DNA from: Escallonia rubra
Taxonomy: Eukaryota; Streptophyta; Magnoliopsida; Escalloniales; Escalloniaceae
NCBI GenBank assembly: GCA_033065855.1
Contig: JAVXUO010000748.1
Coordinates: 1 to 64,000, forward strand
Length of the DNA: 64,000 nt
Direction: 5' to 3'
Of the stretch, positions 58,477 to 64,000 are shown piece after piece. Position 1 is the first letter of the stretch. Every line of letters starts with the position of its first letter. The translations under genes and the position numbers were made by a program. A model generated the notes under the pieces. That model saw only the letters and a list, made by a program, of their open reading frames with translations, had not been told where the DNA came from and ran no database searches.

Positions 58477-60432
58477 ATGTCTAATGAAGGTAAGGAACAT
58501 GTTTCTGAACCTGATCCTATAGGTTTTAGGATAGAGCCTACCTTCGATCCCTTATTCTTAGAAATTGGAGTTCCCTTGGTTCCTTTTCAAGAATCTAGGG
58601 GTGTGCCTGCTAAGGAGGTGTTAACGGAGAACGCCTAGTCTCCCAAGCCTTTCGATGCGCACACACTAAGAAGTAAACTAAGTAGTTACGATCTAAAGCT
58701 CTTACGCGATCGTTGTGAAATTCTGCCGATTGTAAAATTAAGGCTTCCAGATGAGGATGAAGCGGCAAACATGACTACAATTGACGAAGTAGGTGTTTAT
58801 TGGGATATGTTTATCAATGGTTTTAGAATTCCCCTCCACCCTTTCTTTGTTAGGCTTCTAAATACTTACGGGCTTGCACCCGGCCAACTTTCTCCTCATG
58901 CGTGGCGTTTTATGAGTTTCTTCATCTACCGATGCCAAAGCTAGGATTAAGCCCAAGAGTTAGGGTGTTCAGATGGTTCTTTACCATATGTGCAATCACT
59001 AAACAAGTAGGTTGGTATTTTTTAAGTCGTCGTCCAAAGGCCGAAGCCAACTTATTTCCACACCCCCCATCATCCAACCATAATTGGAAGGAGAGGTTTT
59101 TGTTTGTTAAATTGCCCAAGTCCCAAAGGGGCGAGGTCTGTAATGTATGGCTCCCTGAATGTGAGACGAGGGCTTGTAATAGACTGAAAGAAAAGGACTT
59201 GTCGGAAACTGACCTTGAGCATATTGCGAAGCTTAAGGATGCTGAACCTTTAGAATCCAGATATCCCTTGAACAATGCTCAGCTCCGTGAGTGCGGCATC
59301 ATTCTTCCCCTTGAGCCTCAAGATTTCGATGAGGAGGAAGAAGAGGGCGAGAATGATCCTGGTAAAGCTCTTATCAAAACTTATATTTATCTAATATTGA
59401 ATGGTAGTACTTATCTCTGTTTTGTGTGCAGAAAACATGTCGTCGCGCGCACAAGGGGATCCTCCATTGTTCAATGCCCAAGGTATTTTGGGGGAGATCA
59501 TTCCTGACGAGTTGGCTACTGCTCATGGTATTGAGGAGGAAGTGCAGGACCTGGATTTTGGAGCTTTGGTTTCTGGGACACAGCCGAATGTGGCACAATC
59601 CGAAGACATTGTTTTGGCTCTGTCTAGGGTAGACAAGTCACAAGAGGGTTCCAAGAAAAGAAGAATCTCTGGTAGAGGTGGGAGCAGAGCTACTTCCTCT
59701 TCTGCTCGTCCTGACACTCCGCATCGTCCGGCCTGGGGAGTATCGATTGATGAGTCTGTTTTCAAGTCTCCTCGTACGGCATGGGATTGGTCTAGTCATG
59801 CAATCATTCCCATGGACCGCAAGACATTGTCGGGCTACGGCGTCAATGAGACGGCCAATGGCATGGTTCAGCTGATGTCTCAGGCCATGGCGCAGGTGCA
59901 AATTGGGGCCGAGAAACTTATTGCCGCTGATAAAGTCTTGGATGAGGAGAAGAAAAATGTTATGATAGAGAACAACTTTCGTCGAGAGGCAGAGAAGAAG
60001 GTGGAGGACTTGGGCAGGAAGGTGGAGCAGCTAACGGCTCGAGTCAATTGCTTCGATGCTGAGAAGTCATCGATTGCTGCTCAAGCCGTGCAGCAGTTCA
60101 AGAAGAGTCAGTTTTTTATGGACCTGCGTTATCGTGACTCAAAAAGGGCACTTGTTCATGGTTATAAGGAGTGCAAGGCGGACATTTTGAAAGATCATCC
60201 TGAGTATGACTTGAGTATCTACGAGCATAAATTTGCTCGTGAAGCTGCTGCAGAGGATGCTCTTCGGGCTGAAGAAGCCGAACGTAGAGCTGTTAGTCTG
60301 CGAGTGCCTAGCTCCTCAGTTAGTCGCAGTCCGGGTGCTTCAGGTTCAGGATCAGGAACAATCCCAAGGCCGTCGGTACCTATGCCTGGAGGTTCTTCTC
60401 ATGAGCTGGATGCTGCTGATCAGGATGAGTAG
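58477..60432 (+). pseudogene. Antisense gene of the second Tat element (PF04195-like 'putative gypsy type transposon' protein)
   Basis: This runs opposite to the element's pol. Exon 1 spans 58477-59361 and exon 2 spans 59432-60432, joined by a 70-bp intron with a GTAAAG donor, a TGTGCAG acceptor and matching phase. Exon 1 encodes G-F-R-I-P-L-H-P-F and L-A-P-G-Q-L-S-P-H-A-W-R near 58820-58910, then R-W-F-F-T-I and P-S-S-N-H-N-W-K, the core of the PF04195 family. Exon 2 encodes a Ser-rich linker and a long Glu/Lys/Ala coiled coil (about 59890-60290). An in-frame TAG at 58636-58638 and a frameshift near 58930 interrupt exon 1, so this copy is probably not functional as it stands. The family function is unknown. 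Confidence 0.75.
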
Positions 60433-60725
60433 ATAGGATTTCTTTGTCTAGTAGAGTAGGCTAGATTTTAAGATTTCCTTTTGTACTGCCTAGGATCCTC
60501 ATAACTTTTGACTTTTAATGCAATCAGGTTTTTTATTTGACCCAATCAAATTTCTTGTATTTTGATATCAAAATATGCTATGCTTCTGGAGTCAACTAAA
60601 ATTTAAGGCGATCAACTTAAAACAGACTGAGGCTGAGAGATCAGCTTAAAACATAAACAGACTGATGCTGAGATCAGCTTAAAAATAAACAGATTGAGAA
60701 GGGATTGCCCCCCCTTTCGGTCTGT

Positions 60726-63700
60726 TTATGGATAATATCGCCTTAAATGTATCGCATTCCATGTTCGAGGAATTGCCTTGCCATCCAATTGTTCCAAGTG
60801 ATAGGCCCCTGGGCCTCCTAATTTTACAACCCTATAAGGGCCCTCCCAGTTGGGTGCTAACTTGCCAATGGCTTCGCGCGGGGCTGAAGCTTCTATGCGA
60901 CGTAGGACTAAGTCCCCTACTCGGAAAGCCCGTGGACGAACTCTCTGGTCATAAAACCTGGATACACGATGTTGGTAAGCTGCGAGGCGCATGGCCGCTT
61001 GCTCACGACGTTCATCAAGGAGGTCGAGATTAGCCCGGAGAGCTTCCTCATTTTGTATCGGGTTATACGATGTAAGCCGAAGAGAAGGTAACCCTACTTC
61101 CACAGGTATGAGAGCTTCTGTTCCGAAAGACAGACTGAAGGGGGTTTCGCCAGTAGGAGTTCTGGTGGTGGTGTTGTAGGCCCAAAGAATTTTAGGCAAC
61201 TCTTCTACCCACAAACCTTTCGCTCCATCCAGCCTCTTCTTTATCCCCTGAAGAAGTGTGCGGTTCGTAACTTCAGTTTGTCCATTCGTCTGTGGGTGCG
61301 CCACGGAAGTGAAGCGTTGCTCGATTGATAGATTAGTGCAAAAACTCCGAAAAGTTGAGTTGTCAAATTGTTTGCCATTATCTGTAACGAGCACCCGTGG
61401 AATTCCAAAACGGCAAACAATGGCGCGCCAGAAAAAGTCTTCACATTTCTTTTCAGTAATCGTTGCTAGGGCTTCTGCCTCTGCCCACTTAGTGAAATAA
61501 TCAATTGCTACGATTATGAATCGACGCTGAGCTGTTGCCGCGGGGAAAGGACCCATGATGTCCATTCCCCACATAGCAAAAGGTATGCAACAGCTCAACG
61601 ATGACAAGGGGCTTGGTGATTGCCTGGGGATTGAAGAAAAACGTTGGCAAGCATCACATTTTTTAGTGAAGTCCAAAGCGTCACGATGCATTGTCGGCCA
61701 ATAATACCCATGTCGAAGAACTTTGTGCGCTAAGGCGCGTCCTCCCAAGTGTTGTCCGCAAATGCCTTCATGAACTTCCCGCAGAGCATAATTCGATTCT
61801 GTCGGTGTGAGGCAACGGAGGTAAGGAAGTGTGAAGGAACGCTTGTATAATACATTGTCCACAACAGCATACCGAGCCGAGCGAAGAACGATGCTCCTGG
61901 CTTGCTTCCGGTCGGCAGGTAACGTGCCGTCCTGAAAGTAGGCCTTGATGGGATCAATCCACGATGGTTCATGCTCGGTTTGCATGACTTCCCTCGTTGT
62001 AATACTCGGCTCATGCAGAAGTTCAAGATGAATGGTGCGGCCAAAACCGGATGGATCCTGAGAGGCTAACCTTGAAAGTGCATCAGCGGAAGTGTTATCC
62101 TCGCGGCGAATTTGTGTGATTTTGAAAAGAGAAAATATGCGAGCTACTTCTTTGGCTTTAGACAGGTAAGTGGCCATCTTAGGATCCTTTGCTTCGTACT
62201 CTCCTGACATCTGTTTTACAATGAGTGCTGAATCGCTGAAAGCATGAAGGGATGTTGCCCGCATGGCGTGGGCGAGGTGCATTCCTGCTATCAAAGCTTC
62301 GTATTCAGCTTCATTATTTGAAGCTTGGAAATCAAAACGAAGAGCGTACTCGATGATCAGACCCTCTGGTCCGTTAAGGATTAATCCCGCACCACTCCCA
62401 TGTGTGTTTGAGGATCCATCCACGAAGAGTGTCCAAGCGAACAATTCGGGTTGAACGAGTTGCGGTTCGTCGTCTTCAATGGGAAAAGTACACTCAACAA
62501 CGAAGTCAGCCAAAGCTTGTCCCTTAACTGAAGGCCGTGGTCGATATTGGATGTCAAACTCGCCTAATTCAATCGACCACGGAACAAGACGACCTGAGAG
62601 ATCGGGCGTGTCCGGTATCCGCCTAAGAGGTTTGTCGGTGAGCACGACCATTGTGTGAGACTGAAAATATGGACGAAGCTTCCTTGCGGCGATCAAAAGA
62701 GCAAACGCCAATTTTTCCGTATTCGGATATCTCTTTTCAGCTCCTTGAAGAATCTTGCTCACATAATAGATGGGGAGTTGTCGACCATCTTGTTCTCGAA
62801 CTGAAACCGCACTGACGGCGGATTCTAAAACGGCCAAATAAAGGAAAAGATCTTCTCCAGGGAGGGGCTTAGAGAGCAGAGGCGGAGACGTAAGATATTC
62901 TTTCAGTTTGTTGAAGGAGTTTTGACACTCGTCCGTCCACTCGAAATTCTTGATGTTCTTTAACGCCTTAAAGAACGGCAAGCAACGCTCAGCTGACTTA
63001 GAGAGAAATCTTCCGAGGGCAGCTATTCTTCCCGTCAGGACTTGTATTTCCTTGACGCGTCTTGGAGCAACCATTTCTTGAATTGCTTGGATCTTTTCGG
63101 GGTTAGCTTCAATCCCCCTTTCAGAAATCATAAACCCAAGGAATTTCCCGGACGACACACCAAAAGCGCACTTAGCAGGGTTGAGGCGCATGCGATACTC
63201 GCGGAGGAGTGCGAAACACTGTCGTAGATCAGCAATGTGGTCCTCCGCCTGAAGGCTTTTGACAAGCATGCCGTCGACGTAGACCTCCATGCCCTTTCCA
63301 ATGAGGGGTTTGAATATTTTATCGACTAAATGTTGGTAGGTGGCACCAGCATTTTTTAATCCGAAGGGCATGACGTTGTAGCAGAATAAACCTTGATCAG
63401 TAATGAAAGCCGTCTTAGCTATGTCGTCCGTCTCCATGCGGATCTGGTTATATCCGGAAAAAGCATCCATGAAGCTAAGCAATTGGTGACCTGACGTAGC
63501 GTCGATTAATGTATCGATGCGAGGTAGTGGGTAACTATCCTTGGGACATGCCCTGTTCAGATCCGAGTAGTCAATGCAGATTCTCCACTTGTTTGTTCCC
63601 GCCTTCGGTACCATAACAACATTGGCTATCCACTCGGGATAGTCAATTTCCTTGATGAAATTAGCAGTCAGGAGTTTATCGACTTCGGTTTTGATTATCG

Positions 63701-64000
63701 CCTGTCTTTCCGGGGCGAAAGGTCGCTTCTTTTGCTTGACGGGTTTGAACTTGGGATCGACAGAAAGTTGGTGAGTGATTACTGACGGATCAATGCCCGG
63801 CATGTCTGCAGCACTCCACGCGAAGACGTCTATATTGGATCGGAGGAAAGAGACTAGCTGATCTCTAATTCTTGGCTCCAGCATTGAACCAATCCTCACT
63901 TGTCGCTCTTCATCCCCCTCGCTGATTGGCACAGAAACAAGAGCTTCTACAGGCTCTGCGCGTCTCAAAGTCTTTTCGTCTCGCTGGTCGTCAATAGAGA
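60726..64000 (-). CDS. pol polyprotein: RT, RNase H (two), integrase; RT active site altered
   Basis: One open frame runs from the window edge (64000) to the stop at 60726, more than 1080 codons, with no break. It reads as the 3' part of a gag-pol or pol polyprotein. Residue numbers count from 63968. RT has I-C-I-D-Y-S-D-L-N, S-F-M-D-A-F-S-G-Y and M-P-F-G-L-K-N, but the YxDD box reads Y-V-D-G (Gly 233, + strand 63270-63272). The gypsy RNase H is degenerate, as usual in Tat. The second RNase H keeps F-V-D-G-S, N-N-E-A-E-Y-E-A-L, F-S-D-S-A-L and S-A-D-A-L-S. Integrase has the zinc-binding H-E-G-I-C-G-Q-H...C-D-A-C-Q, then W-G-M-D-I-M-G-P, V-T-D-N-G and G-Q-T-E-V-T-N. The products would copy and insert the element. 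A Gly at the second catalytic Asp should abolish polymerisation. Confidence 0.9.
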   Translation of the reverse strand, partial: SIDDQRDEKTLRRAEPVEALVSVPISEGDEERQVRIGSMLEPRIRDQLVSFLRSNIDVFAWSAADMPGIDPSVITHQLSVDPKFKPVKQKKRPFAPERQAIIKTEVDKLLTANFIKEIDYPEWIANVVMVPKAGTNKWRICIDYSDLNRACPKDSYPLPRIDTLIDATSGHQLLSFMDAFSGYNQIRMETDDIAKTAFITDQGLFCYNVMPFGLKNAGATYQHLVDKIFKPLIGKGMEVYVDGMLVKSLQAEDHIADLRQCFALLREYRMRLNPAKCAFGVSSGKFLGFMISERGIEANPEKIQAIQEMVAPRRVKEIQVLTGRIAALGRFLSKSAERCLPFFKALKNIKNFEWTDECQNSFNKLKEYLTSPPLLSKPLPGEDLFLYLAVLESAVSAVSVREQDGRQLPIYYVSKILQGAEKRYPNTEKLAFALLIAARKLRPYFQSHTMVVLTDKPLRRIPDTPDLSGRLVPWSIELGEFDIQYRPRPSVKGQALADFVVECTFPIEDDEPQLVQPELFAWTLFVDGSSNTHGSGAGLILNGPEGLIIEYALRFDFQASNNEAEYEALIAGMHLAHAMRATSLHAFSDSALIVKQMSGEYEAKDPKMATYLSKAKEVARIFSLFKITQIRREDNTSADALSRLASQDPSGFGRTIHLELLHEPSITTREVMQTEHEPSWIDPIKAYFQDGTLPADRKQARSIVLRSARYAVVDNVLYKRSFTLPYLRCLTPTESNYALREVHEGICGQHLGGRALAHKVLRHGYYWPTMHRDALDFTKKCDACQRFSSIPRQSPSPLSSLSCCIPFAMWGMDIMGPFPAATAQRRFIIVAIDYFTKWAEAEALATITEKKCEDFFWRAIVCRFGIPRVLVTDNGKQFDNSTFRSFCTNLSIEQRFTSVAHPQTNGQTEVTNRTLLQGIKKRLDGAKGLWVEELPKILWAYNTTTRTPTGETPFSLSFGTEALIPVEVGLPSLRLTSYNPIQNEEALRANLDLLDERREQAAMRLAAYQHRVSRFYDQRVRPRAFRVGDLVLRRIEASAPREAIGKLAPNWEGPYRVVKLGGPGAYHLEQLDGKAIPRTWNAIHLRRYYP

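Larger units (their letters stand above)
55884..64000 (-). mobile_element. Second Tat-lineage Ty3/gypsy retrotransposon, 5' part outside window
   Basis: On the minus strand, from high to low coordinates, the order is pol (RT, two RNase H domains, integrase), an antisense gene, two tandem-repeat fields, a polypurine tract and the 3' LTR. This is the same architecture as the first element but in opposite orientation and with different sequence. gag, protease, primer-binding site and 5' LTR lie beyond 64000. pol is open to the window edge, so this copy looks younger than the first. Confidence 0.87.

Noticed and set aside
1..64000. tRNA or rRNA genes
   Set aside because: No cloverleaf with A and B boxes or rRNA-like blocks was noticed on either strand by eye; a tRNAscan-SE run would be needed to be sure.

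Overview
The window is nuclear DNA of a flowering plant, probably a eudicot. It holds a plastid-targeted multi-exon gene, a plant signalling-peptide gene and a plant defence chitinase gene. These sit in a dense background of plant-type transposable elements: Tat-lineage Ty3/gypsy LTR retrotransposons, CACTA elements, MITE-like inverted-repeat elements and captured gene fragments. No bacterial-type features are present.

Layout. (a) 1-13174: the 3' part of a decayed Tat-lineage retrotransposon on the + strand. It has gag-protease, RT, a degenerate gypsy RNase H, a second archaeal-type RNase H and integrase, all broken by frameshifts and stops. Downstream lie an antisense gene with a plant mobile domain (PMD) and its own TATA box, a 3' UTR with three minisatellites, a polypurine tract and a 3' LTR. 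(b) 13187-17470: intergenic DNA with three inverted-repeat elements. (c) 17932-31076: VIPP1, 11 exons, 332 codons, intact. Its introns hold a 41-bp near-perfect palindrome, a TIR element and a U6 snRNA-like pseudogene. (d) 33009-33230: a secreted PIP/PIPL-type peptide precursor, preceded by a TATA box and a 62-bp promoter duplication. (e) 33976-38080: a non-autonomous CACTA element with transposase remnants and a large AACCCTAAA-like repeat array; 38375-39589 is another TIR element. (f) 41565-42530: a two-exon class IV (GH19) chitinase. (g) 44990-55190: a nest of CACTA debris with gene fragments resembling divinyl reductase (DVR), a SAG12-like cysteine protease (with promoter) and the MIT domain of SKD1/VPS4. 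It includes a clean 2.8-kb CACTA element with a CTT target duplication, whose right end was later caught in a 1.02-kb tandem duplication. (h) 55884-64000: the 3' part of a second Tat-lineage element, on the - strand. It has a 399-bp LTR, two tandem-repeat fields, an antisense gene of the 'putative gypsy type transposon' family (PF04195-like) and an otherwise open pol whose RT active site reads YVDG instead of YVDD.

The three host genes that look functional are VIPP1 (thylakoid membrane maintenance), the PIP-like peptide (immune or stress signalling) and the class IV chitinase (defence). Nearly everything else is mobile or derived from it. The most unusual material is the pair of Tat elements with different antisense genes, the CACTA gene-capture cluster, and small structural oddities (palindrome, U6 copy, microhomology-flanked duplication). 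I see no clearly new biochemical system. Exon limits and domain calls rest on reading translated sequence and splice signals by eye.
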